Source of the DNA: Synergistetes bacterium HGW-Synergistetes-1
Lineage (GTDB): Bacteria; Synergistota; Synergistia; Synergistales; Synergistaceae
Length of the DNA: 64,000 bases
Assembly (NCBI GenBank): GCA_002839185.1
Contig: PGXO01000011.1
Span: 1-64,000, forward strand
Direction: 5' to 3'
In this document: in pieces, positions 33,889-42,495 of the stretch
How the letters are laid out: the number at the start of each line of letters is the position of its first letter
How positions within the stretch are numbered: the first letter of the stretch is position 1
Program-made: the position numbers and the translations under genes
Notes under the pieces: model-generated
Databases searched by the model: none
Seen by the model: only the letters and a program-made list of their open reading frames with translations
Told to the model about the DNA's origin: nothing

Positions 33889-34685
33889 CTTGCCAGGTCC
33901 GTGATACGGTAGAGTTTGTCCATTTTTATCGATCCCATGATCATGTGATCATAACTTTTCAGAAGAGGCGGGAACTTTTCTGATATCTCAGACAGCATGT
34001 CGTCGGTCAAAAGGTCGCATTTGTTGATAAAAAGGATCCTGCAGGCACTTTCAGGAGAGTTTTTCAGGTATTCGTCCCTGTTTGAGAGCGTTGCGGCACA
34101 ATTGGCGAAAGAAAGGCATTCACCCGGCTGGATCGCAAATTTATCCCTTAGGATGTCAAAACGAAAGACGTTCAACGGAGAGAGCGGGGCAGTGAATATA
34201 TCAGCGCCCATGACTACAAAATGACAATCTGAAACAGCAGGCACAGGCGGTTCCCACTCTTCGTAAGCCTTCAGGGAAAGTCCCCTTGAACCGTCTGCTT
34301 CAACGATCGTTCTTCCAACACTGCTTTTTGAAACTATCTCTGCGATATCCTCAGTTGTATAACCGGAAAGTTTTTCTCCGCTTCTCTCTTTCGCGGCAGT
34401 TACCATGGAAGGCAGGCGTACTGATCCTTCTAATGTTTTGATAAGGTCATCCGGTCCGGCAATTATCTCGAAAGGGCATTCATTCTTTTCGGGAGGGAAG
34501 ATCTTTGTGGTAGTGGTCAGCAGTGTAAAAACATTCTCTGCAGAATATCGTCCCAGCGCGAACATCAGAGAGGTTTTGCCGCCGCCGCCTGTGATAGAAA
34601 TAACTTTATATTTCATTATTTCCAGACTGTCATCTACAGCCCTGATCAATTTCTCTCCTGTCAACAGTTCACTCAAATGTATCAC
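33885..34685 (-). CDS. yqeC: YqeC-type selenium-dependent hydroxylase accessory protein
   Basis: 266 residues. P-loop protein with SITGGGGKTSLMFALGR near residues 30-45, TLLTTTTKIFPPE and VEADGSRGLSLKAYEEWEP, all typical of YqeC. The family is linked to selenium-dependent molybdenum hydroxylases by genome context, and its chemistry is not settled. GTG at 34685 is taken as start. TTG at 34676 has better spacing (10 nt) from AAGGGG and is a good alternative. It overlaps mocA by 4 nt. Confidence 0.85.
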   Translation of the reverse strand: MIHLSELLTGEKLIRAVDDSLEIMKYKVISITGGGGKTSLMFALGRYSAENVFTLLTTTTKIFPPEKNECPFEIIAGPDDLIKTLEGSVRLPSMVTAAKERSGEKLSGYTTEDIAEIVSKSSVGRTIVEADGSRGLSLKAYEEWEPPVPAVSDCHFVVMGADIFTAPLSPLNVFRFDILRDKFAIQPGECLSFANCAATLSNRDEYLKNSPESACRILFINKCDLLTDDMLSEISEKFPPLLKSYDHMIMGSIKMDKLYRITDLAR

Positions 34686-34807
34686 TTCCCCTTATTCAAG
34701 CATAAATGATAACAGAGATAAGCGGGATGTGGAGGATTATTTATCAAGAAATATAATTTGTTGATTTTTGTTTTATTATCATAATGAGAGATATGTTTAT
34801 CGTGGTA

Positions 34808-34836
34808 TTGACAATAAAAGGTTTTGATGGTAATTT
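34808..34836 (+). promoter_or_regulatory. Promoter of the T-box/ECF operon
   Basis: TTGACA (34808-34813), a 17-nt spacer ending TGG (extended -10) and TAATTT (34831-34836). Confidence 0.6.
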
Positions 34837-34841
34837 TCACT

Positions 34842-35122
34842 CCAATATTATAAATATTCAAACCGATGAAGTGGAGATCAAACCGTTTCATGCGCCTACA
34901 GAGAGCGGGGGATGATGAGAACCCTGCGGAAAAGCAGATCGGCAAATGGACCACAGAGGGCGAGGCTAAAGGCGAAAGCCGAGTATCCGAGACGTATGCC
35001 GGCGTAAACGGCAGGGTGTGTGACTGCACATCCGTTAAAGAGGGTCCGGTTCGGATCAACTAAGGTGGTACCGCAGATGGAATATATCTGTCCTTTGAGA
35101 ATTCAAAGGGCAGATTTTTTTA
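34842..35122 (+). ncRNA. T-box leader with UGG (Trp) specifier
   Basis: About 280 nt of structured leader. The diagnostic T-box AAGGTGGTACCGC lies at 35062-35074. An AG-bulge/distal stem I segment (CAGAGAGCGGGGG, 34898-34910) is followed by a specifier-loop candidate in AAATGGACCAC, with TGG at 34947-34949. A 13-bp terminator (35086-35098 with 35103-35115) is followed by seven T. The antiterminator would form around 35062-35090. UGG pairs with tRNA-Trp, which agrees with the TrpP-like protein encoded downstream. T-box identity is certain from the motif, and the specifier is my reading of the fold. Confidence 0.92.
35086..35122 (+). terminator. T-box-controlled terminator
   Basis: ATCTGTCCTTTGA (35086-35098) pairs with TCAAAGGGCAGAT (35103-35115) with one G-T pair, followed by a run of T to 35121. 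It lies between the antiterminator sequence and the S-component gene. Confidence 0.9.
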
Positions 35123-35204
35123 TACATAAATGTCTTAGAGCGTGAAAAATCAGAGAGCAAAGAAGAGAAGAGAGAGCAGCCAAGACGAGAAAGGGTTGGT
35201 AATT

Positions 35205-35774
35205 ATGGAGCAGAGAGCAGCAGTAAGAGAGCAGAGAGTTGTAGCAGTTGAGAAGAGAGAGGGCCTTTCAATATCAGATGTGCTTCTTGTGGGAGTGCTG
35301 CTTGCAGCGGGGGCAGTCCTCAAGTTTTTTGTCGGTTCCATGTTTTCGATGGGCATGAAACCGAATTTTATTATCGCGATGTACTGCCTTTCAATACTTA
35401 TCATAAGGCCGAGATTCAAAGAGGCAGCAGTTATAGGCCTTCTTGCAGGGGCGATCTGCCAGTTCTTCCCGGGAACTCCGTACATTAATTTCATGAGTGA
35501 ACTTGTAGGTGCTCTTGTGATGGCAGCTTTTATGTATATTCCTATCAAGCAGGGTAAATTTTCACCGATCCCGGTAATCAGCACATTTATCAGCACATTG
35601 GCGAGCGGTTTTACATTCATTGCGGTAATGTACCTTATTTTCTACGCAGGAGCTGATGTCAAGCCGGTGCCGCTGGCTATTTTCATGGGCATAATATTTG
35701 GAACTGCTGCGATAAATTCAGTGATAGTGCAGATCCTCTATGTGCCATTGAAGCTTGCTTTGAAAAGAAACTGA
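35205..35774 (+). CDS. TrpP-like tryptophan ECF transporter S component
   Basis: 189 residues, mostly membrane-spanning. GMKPNFIIAMYCLSI and AICQFFPGTPYINFMSELVG resemble TrpP proteins, the tryptophan transporter family of Firmicutes. It is followed after 9 nt by genes for two ECF ATPases and the T component, and preceded by a tRNA-Trp-type T-box leader, so it most likely confers tryptophan specificity. The frame is open from GTG 35142. ATG 35205 has AAAGGG 9 nt upstream and removes a poorly conserved basic, Ser/Arg-rich lead, so I prefer it. Confidence 0.82.
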   Translation: MEQRAAVREQRVVAVEKREGLSISDVLLVGVLLAAGAVLKFFVGSMFSMGMKPNFIIAMYCLSILIIRPRFKEAAVIGLLAGAICQFFPGTPYINFMSELVGALVMAAFMYIPIKQGKFSPIPVISTFISTLASGFTFIAVMYLIFYAGADVKPVPLAIFMGIIFGTAAINSVIVQILYVPLKLALKRN

Positions 35775-35783
35775 TCAAAGAAA

Positions 35784-36623
35784 ATGATCAGGATAAGCGG
35801 ACTGTCTTTTAAATATGACGGCGGAAGGGAAGAAGCCCTGAAAAATATTGATATGACAGTATGCAGGGGGGATTTCTTAGGTGTCATAGGGAGCAGCGGA
35901 GCAGGCAAGACGACCCTGCTGCATGCGATCAACGGCATCATCCCCCATCATTTCCACGGCGATTATTACGGTTCAGTTGAAGTTAACGGTTCTGACACGG
36001 TCGATAATAAGCCGGAGCAGCTTGCCGGGACGGTCGGAAGTGTCCGCCAGGATTTCGAGAGCCAGATGGTCTCGTCTGTGGTCGAGGATGAGATACTGTT
36101 TGGACTTGAAAATTTCTCAGTTCCGCGCGATGAGATAGAAAAAAGGATGACAGATGCCCTGGATAAAACCGGCATCAGAAATCTAAGGGAGAGGAACATA
36201 GCTACCCTCAGCGGAGGGCAGAAGCAGAAAGTGGCAATATCAGCGATCATAGCGCTTATGCCCGATGTACTTGTCCTGGATGAGCCGACAGGAGAGCTGG
36301 ATCCGCAGAGCAGCCGCCAGATATTCCAGCTTCTGAGAGAACTGAACGAAAAACATGGGATCACTATCGTTGTGGTAGAACAGAAAATTATGCTTCTTTG
36401 CGAATTCGCCGGTAACCTGGCAGTTATGGACAGGGGAAGGGTCATCCTGAACGGGCCGGTCTCCGAGGTGCTTAAAAGCAGCAGGGAGATGGAGAGCGCC
36501 GGTGTAAACTGTCCAAGGGTCGTAACCCTTGCTGACAGGCTAAGGGATGAAAATCTCTATATGGGGCCGGTACCCGTCAATATTTCAGAGGCGGAAAAGA
36601 TGGTAAGGAGCATAACGTTATGA
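35784..36623 (+). CDS. ecfA1: ECF transporter ATPase A component
   Basis: 279 residues, cytoplasmic ATPase. Walker A GSSGAGKTTLLHAING, Q-loop SVRQDFESQMVS, signature LSGGQKQKVAISAI, Walker B VLVLDEPTGELDP and the ECF-type VVVEQK in place of a plain His switch. It overlaps ecfA2 by 4 nt. Confidence 0.92.
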   Translation: MIRISGLSFKYDGGREEALKNIDMTVCRGDFLGVIGSSGAGKTTLLHAINGIIPHHFHGDYYGSVEVNGSDTVDNKPEQLAGTVGSVRQDFESQMVSSVVEDEILFGLENFSVPRDEIEKRMTDALDKTGIRNLRERNIATLSGGQKQKVAISAIIALMPDVLVLDEPTGELDPQSSRQIFQLLRELNEKHGITIVVVEQKIMLLCEFAGNLAVMDRGRVILNGPVSEVLKSSREMESAGVNCPRVVTLADRLRDENLYMGPVPVNISEAEKMVRSITL

Positions 36624-37426
36624 TCCGCTTTGATAACGTGTCCTACTCGACTAACGGAATAAAGATAATAAATGATGTCTCTTTTGAGCTAAAAAAAGGC
36701 GATTTCACCGCACTCATTGGAGCGAACGGAGCAGGAAAGTCCACTCTTGCCAGACTTTGCAACGGACTATTGAAACCCTGCCGCGGCGCTGTAAATGTAG
36801 GCGGTTTTGATACGGCTTTGGTCAGGACAAGCCGGATAGCAAAATTTACAGGTTTCCTCTTCCAGAATCCAGACAGGCAGATATGCAAAAACAGGGTGCG
36901 CGATGAGATACGGTTCAGCCTGGAGTGCGTGATGGAAGACAGAGCAGAGATAGAGATGAGATGCGAGAGGACTCTTAGAGAATTTTCCCTTGACGGGGAG
37001 AGAGATCCGTTCAGCATGAGCAGAGGGGAGCGGCAGAGGCTTGTCCTGGCCTCGATATTAGCGACAGAACCGGAGTTGCTGCTTTTGGATGAGCCGACTA
37101 CAGGTCTTGACTACAGGGAATGCATGCACATCATGGAATGCATAAGCTCAATAAACAGAAAAGGAGCGACAGTGCTTATGATATCCCACGACATGGAGAT
37201 AGTGCAGGATTTCGCACGAGAGGTAATGGTTTTGAATGACGGAGAGCTGCTTGCACATGGCAGTACAAAGGTTATCATAAGGAACGAACCGCTTCTTGCA
37301 AGCGCCTCACTTCTGCCGCCACAGATAACAGAACTTGCCCTGAGGCTCGGAGAGGGATATGAAAATGTCGTTACCGTAGATGACATGGTATCGGCTGTTA
37401 AGAAAAAGAGAGGAGGTGCAGAGTGA
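36620..37426 (+). CDS. ecfA2: ECF transporter ATPase A' component
   Basis: 268 residues. Walker A GANGAGKSTLARLCNG, Q-loop LFQNPDRQICK (typical of ECF ATPases), signature MSRGERQRLVLASI (a Ser-Arg-Gly variant of LSGGQ), Walker B LLLLDEPTTGLD and the His switch in LMISHDMEIV. It pairs with the preceding gene product to form an A/A' heterodimer. It overlaps ecfT by a base. Confidence 0.92.
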   Translation: MIRFDNVSYSTNGIKIINDVSFELKKGDFTALIGANGAGKSTLARLCNGLLKPCRGAVNVGGFDTALVRTSRIAKFTGFLFQNPDRQICKNRVRDEIRFSLECVMEDRAEIEMRCERTLREFSLDGERDPFSMSRGERQRLVLASILATEPELLLLDEPTTGLDYRECMHIMECISSINRKGATVLMISHDMEIVQDFAREVMVLNDGELLAHGSTKVIIRNEPLLASASLLPPQITELALRLGEGYENVVTVDDMVSAVKKKRGGAE

Positions 37427-38193
37427 TGGGCGGCTTCCTTGACTATTCCCCCGGGGATTCTTTCCTTCACAGGCTAAACCCTCTTGCTAAGATCTTTTTA
37501 TCACTGATGCTCTGCGTCTCATGCTTTGTGACCGACAGTTCAGTCTTTTGTCTTATGATCATTTTACTGAATATCGCCATGGCCGCAGTTGCCGGTATAT
37601 CTTCAAGAGCGCTGGCAATGCTGAGGACCCTGATCAAATTTTGCGCATTCCTATTTTTGATACAGATTTTTTTCATTAAGGAGGGCAGCATCCTTCTTTC
37701 TCTGCCATTTAATATTTACGTTACGGATAAGGGGTTCATGTTTTCACTGATGATGGTGCTCCGTCTTATTGGTGCCACGCTTCCTCTTGCCCTTATGCTG
37801 TCTATTACAAAGATGAACGACCTTTCCAATGTTCTTGTGGGAAGAATGGGGATACCCTATAAATATGCTTTTTCATTGACTACAGCTATTAGGTTCATTC
37901 CTGTTTTCACTGCGGAGATGGCAGGGATAATTGAGGCGCAGACAGCCAGGGGAGTGGCTTTTGACACAAAAAACATATTCAAAAAGATCGGCCTGATCTT
38001 TCCGCTCTGTGTACCTCTTTTGATAACATCCGTAAGAAAGATAGAGGGTGCAGCGATCTCCGCAGAGCTTCGCGGTTTCAACTGCAGAAAAAGGGAGAGC
38101 GGCTACAAGAGCTACCCATTCAGAACGGCTGATATCGGGGTCTCGATATTTGCATTGACATTGGCAGCAGCCGGGGCTTTTGTGCCGTTTTAA
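37426..38193 (+). CDS. ecfT: ECF transporter T component
   Basis: 255 residues, transmembrane coupling protein. FLHRLNPLAKIFLSLMLC is the EcfT opening, and two Ala-Arg-Gly coupling motifs are visible (EAQTARGVAFD and SAELRGFNC, a variant). The ATG at 37426 overlaps the ecfA2 stop (TGATG) and has GGAGG 9 nt upstream. Its TAA overlaps the stop of the convergent helicase gene at TTAA (38190-38193). Confidence 0.9.
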   Translation: MGGFLDYSPGDSFLHRLNPLAKIFLSLMLCVSCFVTDSSVFCLMIILLNIAMAAVAGISSRALAMLRTLIKFCAFLFLIQIFFIKEGSILLSLPFNIYVTDKGFMFSLMMVLRLIGATLPLALMLSITKMNDLSNVLVGRMGIPYKYAFSLTTAIRFIPVFTAEMAGIIEAQTARGVAFDTKNIFKKIGLIFPLCVPLLITSVRKIEGAAISAELRGFNCRKRESGYKSYPFRTADIGVSIFALTLAAAGAFVPF

Positions 38194-40478
38194 GGGCAGA
38201 GGATATCGTCAAGCAGTTTCCTGGTCAGGTCTTTTGCTTTTATGCCAATGTTTCCGGCCCCGATGCATGAGGGACATCCGTCCCTGCACCTGCATGAATC
38301 AAGCTGTTCGCTGCATGCCTTCAAGATCACTTTGATGGAATCGTAGGCTCCTTCTGCAAGTCCGACCCCTCCGGGGATGGCATCGGAGAGAAAGAGGGCC
38401 GGCTGCTTTAGACTGGGTTCACCCAAGGCAGTGCTTACATAAATATCGCTTCTGTCGCACATAAGGAAAAGCGGGGCCAGATTTTTCATGAGGTTTGCAA
38501 GCCCCTCCATAGCAGGTAAAAGACCGGGTCTTAATTGTGCTCTCTCAGGCATCTTTATCCAAAGCGATGTCGTATTTAGCCGGTTTTCGGGGAGATTTAC
38601 CACCCCATGTCCAACAACTTTACGGGTGTTGATGTCGATGACCTTGTACATTCCGGCCGCAGCAGAGACTTTCGTCTCTCCCCACGCAAAAAGCCCCGAA
38701 CATTCTTCCTGACTTACTATGTTTGTTCTGGAGGAGACCTTTGCTTCTGTATAAGTATTCGAAAGAGATTTTTTTACGAAACATTTTCTGTTTTCAAGGT
38801 CGATCTCCTCAACAGAATAGCTCTTTCCATTGTGGGAATATACAGCTCCCGGGAAAATAAGGGCAGACGCTGAATGTTTGTCCATGGTTCCTATCAGCCT
38901 GGGTCTTTGGTGAGAAGTAACGTCGTATATATCGTATTTCTCTCCTGAAGCGCTCCTGATCGAAAAGGACGCTGCCGGATAATCTACTGAGTTCCACGAA
39001 TATGTGCGGTCATCTGAATTTCCGAACGCATCAAGCATCCCATGTTTAAAGAGAAATTCGAGGATGTCCGTAATATTTTCTCCCCCAAAAGTCTCATTTG
39101 CCCTGAACGGCAGCTCAAATATTGAACATTTGATATGCTCAAGCCTTATATAGGGGTTGAGAGGATCTATCCTTGCAGTTTCCGGAGATGCTCCGAGCAG
39201 CCAGCCGGGTTTTTCTGCAAGAAATTGGTCAACAGGCAGATCAGATGGAATGAGCACCGCTGCAGAAAGGCTGTTCCTTCTTCCTGCCCTTCCGACCTGC
39301 TGCCACACAGAAGCTATGCTTCCGGGAAAACCATGGATCAAAGCAAGGTCAAGAGAGCCGATGTCTATGCCCAGTTCAAGTGCGTTTGTGCTTATAACTG
39401 CTTTCAGTTTCCCGTTTCTCAGGTTTTTTTCAGTCTCCCGCCTTTCGGCTGGCAGATATCCTGACCGGTAGCCTCTTACCGAGCCTGGATCTTTGCCGTC
39501 TTTCGAGAGCTGCTGCATGAGGCTTTTGAGAAGTAATTCCACATTTACTCTTGACCGGGTAAACAGTATCGAACTGATGCCGCATGAGACAGCTTTGTAC
39601 TCCAGCCTGCCGGCCTCATAAAGTGAGGATAATCTTATCCCGTTTCGGGTGTTTATCATCCTGGGGTTATAAATTACAAGCTCCTTTTCTGCTGATGGTG
39701 CGCCGTTTTCATCAATAAGCACTGCAGGTTTTCCTGTCAGCAGTTCCGCATGTTCAGACGGGTTTGCAATAGTGGCGGAACAGCAGATAAATACAGGGTC
39801 AGAGCCATAATGTCTGCATATTCGCAGCAGCCTGACAAAGATATTTGCAAGGTGGGAACCAAGCACGCCCCTGTAAGTGTGAAGTTCGTCAACTACGATG
39901 AAGTCAAGGTTTCTGAAATAATCCGCCCAGCCAGAATGGTGGGGCAGTATGGCTGTGTTGAGCATGTCCGGATTTGTGATAACTATATTTGCGTCTCTTT
40001 TTATATCTTTTCTTTTTGATGGGGGAGTATCTCCGTCATAGGTGAAAGACTTTATCTCACTCTTAAGAAACCGACTCAATTCATGTATTTCATTAAGCTG
40101 ATCCTGTGCCAGGGCCTTGGTCGGGAAAAGATACATAGCTCTTCCTGAGGGATCTTTAACTATGGAGTTTAGGACGGGCAGGTTATAGCATAAGGTTTTG
40201 CCAGACGCCGTCGGAGTTACCACAACGATATCCTTCCCTCCCGATGCCAGGGTAAAAGCCAGGCTTTGGTGAGAGTAGAGCCTTTCTATACCTCTGTTTT
40301 TCAGAGAATTGATGATTTCCGGATCAAGATCCCCGAAAGGTCCGTAACGGGCATCTTTTGGTTTTATGCGGTGAAATAACGCAATGTCCCCGTCCTGTCT
40401 GCGAAGCCACTTTAAATATTCTTTTACTCCAAATTTTTTTCTCCTGAATAAATATCGCCACATATCAACGGAAGGCAT
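38190..40478 (-). CDS. MrfA/YprA-like DEAD/H helicase with DUF1998
   Basis: 762 residues. Superfamily 2 helicase: motif I VTPTASGKTLCYN, motif II VVDELHTYRG, motif III CCSATIANP, motif VI VGRAGRRNSLS. A C-terminal DUF1998 region ends in a cysteine cluster CRCRDGCPSCIG typical of a metal site. This matches B. subtilis MrfA (about 749 aa), a DNA-repair helicase. Its usual nuclease partner MrfB is not adjacent. The ATG overlaps the upstream permease by 14 nt. A second ATG at 40463 starts MWRYLFRRKK. Neither has a clear ribosome site. Confidence 0.87.
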   Translation of the reverse strand: MPSVDMWRYLFRRKKFGVKEYLKWLRRQDGDIALFHRIKPKDARYGPFGDLDPEIINSLKNRGIERLYSHQSLAFTLASGGKDIVVVTPTASGKTLCYNLPVLNSIVKDPSGRAMYLFPTKALAQDQLNEIHELSRFLKSEIKSFTYDGDTPPSKRKDIKRDANIVITNPDMLNTAILPHHSGWADYFRNLDFIVVDELHTYRGVLGSHLANIFVRLLRICRHYGSDPVFICCSATIANPSEHAELLTGKPAVLIDENGAPSAEKELVIYNPRMINTRNGIRLSSLYEAGRLEYKAVSCGISSILFTRSRVNVELLLKSLMQQLSKDGKDPGSVRGYRSGYLPAERRETEKNLRNGKLKAVISTNALELGIDIGSLDLALIHGFPGSIASVWQQVGRAGRRNSLSAAVLIPSDLPVDQFLAEKPGWLLGASPETARIDPLNPYIRLEHIKCSIFELPFRANETFGGENITDILEFLFKHGMLDAFGNSDDRTYSWNSVDYPAASFSIRSASGEKYDIYDVTSHQRPRLIGTMDKHSASALIFPGAVYSHNGKSYSVEEIDLENRKCFVKKSLSNTYTEAKVSSRTNIVSQEECSGLFAWGETKVSAAAGMYKVIDINTRKVVGHGVVNLPENRLNTTSLWIKMPERAQLRPGLLPAMEGLANLMKNLAPLFLMCDRSDIYVSTALGEPSLKQPALFLSDAIPGGVGLAEGAYDSIKVILKACSEQLDSCRCRDGCPSCIGAGNIGIKAKDLTRKLLDDILCP

Positions 40479-41223
40479 CTATCATCATTTTGATCGAGCT
40501 GATCAAAACTACGCCAGTCAGGATCCATCTTATAACGCGATCGTTGGCTTTTAAGTTGAACCTTGCTCCTGCATTGCCTCCAATGACCGAGCCTAAAGCA
40601 AGAGCAAATGCAGCTGTCCAGTTTACCATTCCGAAAGATGCAAAAAGAGCAAGGCTTGCCATCGTATAGAAGGCAACAATTGTTATTTTAAGCACATTGG
40701 CCTCTCGGAGGTTTTTTTTACAGCCCCCTGAAATAGCCCAGATAAGCAGAAAACCTACTCCGGCCTGAAGGAACCCGCCGTATATCCCAACGAGGAAAAG
40801 TGCGGCTATCCTTTTGGGCAGAGAAAGAGGTTCGCCTTGGGGAGCATCCCACATTTTGGGTTTTGCTACCAATAGGATCCCCATGGAAAAAATTGAAATA
40901 GCTGCAATGATACGGAAGACCCTCGGCGGCATGTAAACAGCGGAAAGAGTTCCCAGGATGGCTCCTGCAATCGCAGGGAATATGTAGGTGGCGGCTTCTC
41001 TCCAGTCTATTTTTCCGTTTTGATGGTAGTGCCTGATTGCCGAGAGGTTTTGAAAGAGGATCGAAACCCTGTTCGTAGCGTTTGCGACACCGAGATCCAA
41101 CCCTATGAAATTCAGGATGGGAAGGGTAAGTATGGTCCCACCGCCGGCTGTCACGTTCAAAAATCCGGCGACTAATCCTGTAAGCATTATCAGGAGAAGC
41201 GTAAAGGCAGTATTCATTTCCAC
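40465..41223 (-). CDS. TauE/SafE family sulfite/anion permease
   Basis: 252 residues with about eight hydrophobic segments. GLVAGFLNVTAGGGTILTLP and the matching second-half block GIYGGFLQAGVGFLLIW are the internal repeat of the TauE/SafE (DUF81) family. It probably exports or imports sulfonates, sulfite or organic anions. Substrate is unknown. GTG start with GGAGG 10 nt before it. The 3' end overlaps the helicase gene by 14 nt. Confidence 0.85.
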   Translation of the reverse strand: MEMNTAFTLLLIMLTGLVAGFLNVTAGGGTILTLPILNFIGLDLGVANATNRVSILFQNLSAIRHYHQNGKIDWREAATYIFPAIAGAILGTLSAVYMPPRVFRIIAAISIFSMGILLVAKPKMWDAPQGEPLSLPKRIAALFLVGIYGGFLQAGVGFLLIWAISGGCKKNLREANVLKITIVAFYTMASLALFASFGMVNWTAAFALALGSVIGGNAGARFNLKANDRVIRWILTGVVLISSIKMMIDAFR

Positions 41224-41261
41224 AAGCAGGAGACCTCCGTATCATGTAAAATCATCAGGGG

Positions 41262-42092
41262 GTGGATGATTTGCTAAAGTTAAGAGTTCTGGTAGACAAT
41301 AATACACTCATAGACAGATATTTTACAGCTGAACCGGGTTTGAGTTTCTGGATAGAGTCTGATGGAAGAAGGATACTATTTGATACCGGCTATTCAGATA
41401 TATTTATTAAAAATGCCGCGATCATGGGCATCAATGTAAACGATGCCGATATGACAGTACTTTCTCATGGCCATAATGATCATACCTGGGGACTGAACCA
41501 TCTGGTCCAGCACTTTGACAGGACGATGAAAAAAGATCGGCCTGAAATGATCGCGCATCCCGGCGCATTCAAAAGAAAACGCTGCGACAAACTTGAAATA
41601 GGGATGATCCTCAGGGAAGATGTGATAGTAGAGTATTTCAAGGTCTCAAAATGCATAGGTCCGGTCCGGATTACAGAAAAATTGCTTTGGCTGGGAGAGA
41701 TTCCAAGAAAAACCGGGGAAATCAAACCTGTTGGAAAAACGCTGATCAACGACCAGTGGACTGATGACTGCTGTCTTGATGATTCAGCGCTCGCATATGA
41801 GGCAAAAAATGGTTTGGTAATAATAACCGGCTGCTCCCACTCGGGGATATGCAACATGATCGACCATGCAAAAAAATTGACAGGCATTGATAGGGTGGTC
41901 GATGTGATAGGCGGCTTTCATTTGCAAAATGCCGGACATGATCAGATGGAAAATACGGTTAGGGAACTAAAAAAGATAGCACCGGATCTGATGCACCCTT
42001 GCCATTGTACTGACCTGGAGGCTAAAATCAACCTTGGAGCATCTTTTAAAATTGAAGAAGTTGGTACGGGGTTCGAGCTCAACTATGAATAA
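41262..42092 (+). CDS. MBL-fold metallohydrolase
   Basis: 276 residues. HGHNDHTWG is the HxHxDH dinuclear site, with further ligands in GCSHSGICNM (His) and GGFHLQNAG. Such proteins are often annotated as relatives of an RFA-P synthase of methanopterin biosynthesis, but that activity is not implied here. The frame opens with GTG at 41262. TTG at 41271, 5 nt after GGGGGTGG, is a good alternative and gives MLKLRVLVDNNT. It is followed after 16 nt by a DtxR-like regulator, with which it may form a unit. Confidence 0.82.
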   Translation: MDDLLKLRVLVDNNTLIDRYFTAEPGLSFWIESDGRRILFDTGYSDIFIKNAAIMGINVNDADMTVLSHGHNDHTWGLNHLVQHFDRTMKKDRPEMIAHPGAFKRKRCDKLEIGMILREDVIVEYFKVSKCIGPVRITEKLLWLGEIPRKTGEIKPVGKTLINDQWTDDCCLDDSALAYEAKNGLVIITGCSHSGICNMIDHAKKLTGIDRVVDVIGGFHLQNAGHDQMENTVRELKKIAPDLMHPCHCTDLEAKINLGASFKIEEVGTGFELNYE

Positions 42093-42108
42093 AAGAGGTG
42101 GAAAGATC

Positions 42109-42495
42109 ATGCAGGAATCAGGCGAAAATTATCTCGAAACGATACTGATCCTCAGGGAGAAGAAGGGAATAGTACGTTCGATCGATATCGCAAATCAACT
42201 TGGATACGCTAAGCCAAGTGTCAGCAGGGCTGTGAAGCTTCTTGAAAAAAATGGACTCATCATTATGGAGCATAACGGAGAACTTGTGCTTACAGAGAAG
42301 GGTCTTGATATGGCAAATGCGATCTATGAGAGACACAAGATAATCTCTAAATTTTTCGTAGACATACTTGGTGTGGACAAATCATCTGCCGACATTGACG
42401 CCTGCCGAATAGAACATGTGATAAGCGAAACAAGCTTCAATAAGATCAAGGAATTTGTAAATGGAAAAGCCGACCGTTCTGAGGGCAGCCGGTGA
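42109..42495 (+). CDS. DtxR/MntR-like metal-dependent regulator
   Basis: 128 residues from the ATG at 42109 (GAGGTGGA upstream). ENYLETILILREKKGIVRSI, DIANQLGYAKPSVSRAVKLL and a wing make the DtxR winged helix. EHVISETSFNKI is in the dimer/metal region. It is short compared with DtxR (230 aa) and close to the MntR type (about 140). The C-terminal SH3-like domain is absent. The frame extends upstream inside the MBL gene without a good start. Its stop abuts the bioY stop in the palindrome TGATCA. The metal is not evident. Confidence 0.82.
   Translation: MQESGENYLETILILREKKGIVRSIDIANQLGYAKPSVSRAVKLLEKNGLIIMEHNGELVLTEKGLDMANAIYERHKIISKFFVDILGVDKSSADIDACRIEHVISETSFNKIKEFVNGKADRSEGSR

Noticed and set aside
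35142-35204. TrpP-like start at GTG 35142
   Set aside because: Weak ribosome site and a low-complexity basic lead. ATG 35205 has AAAGGG upstream. It cannot be fully excluded.
42034-42108. Longer DtxR-like protein starting at 42034
   Set aside because: The extra 25 codons lie inside the MBL gene in another frame. GAGGTGGA precedes the ATG at 42109, where the homologous region begins.
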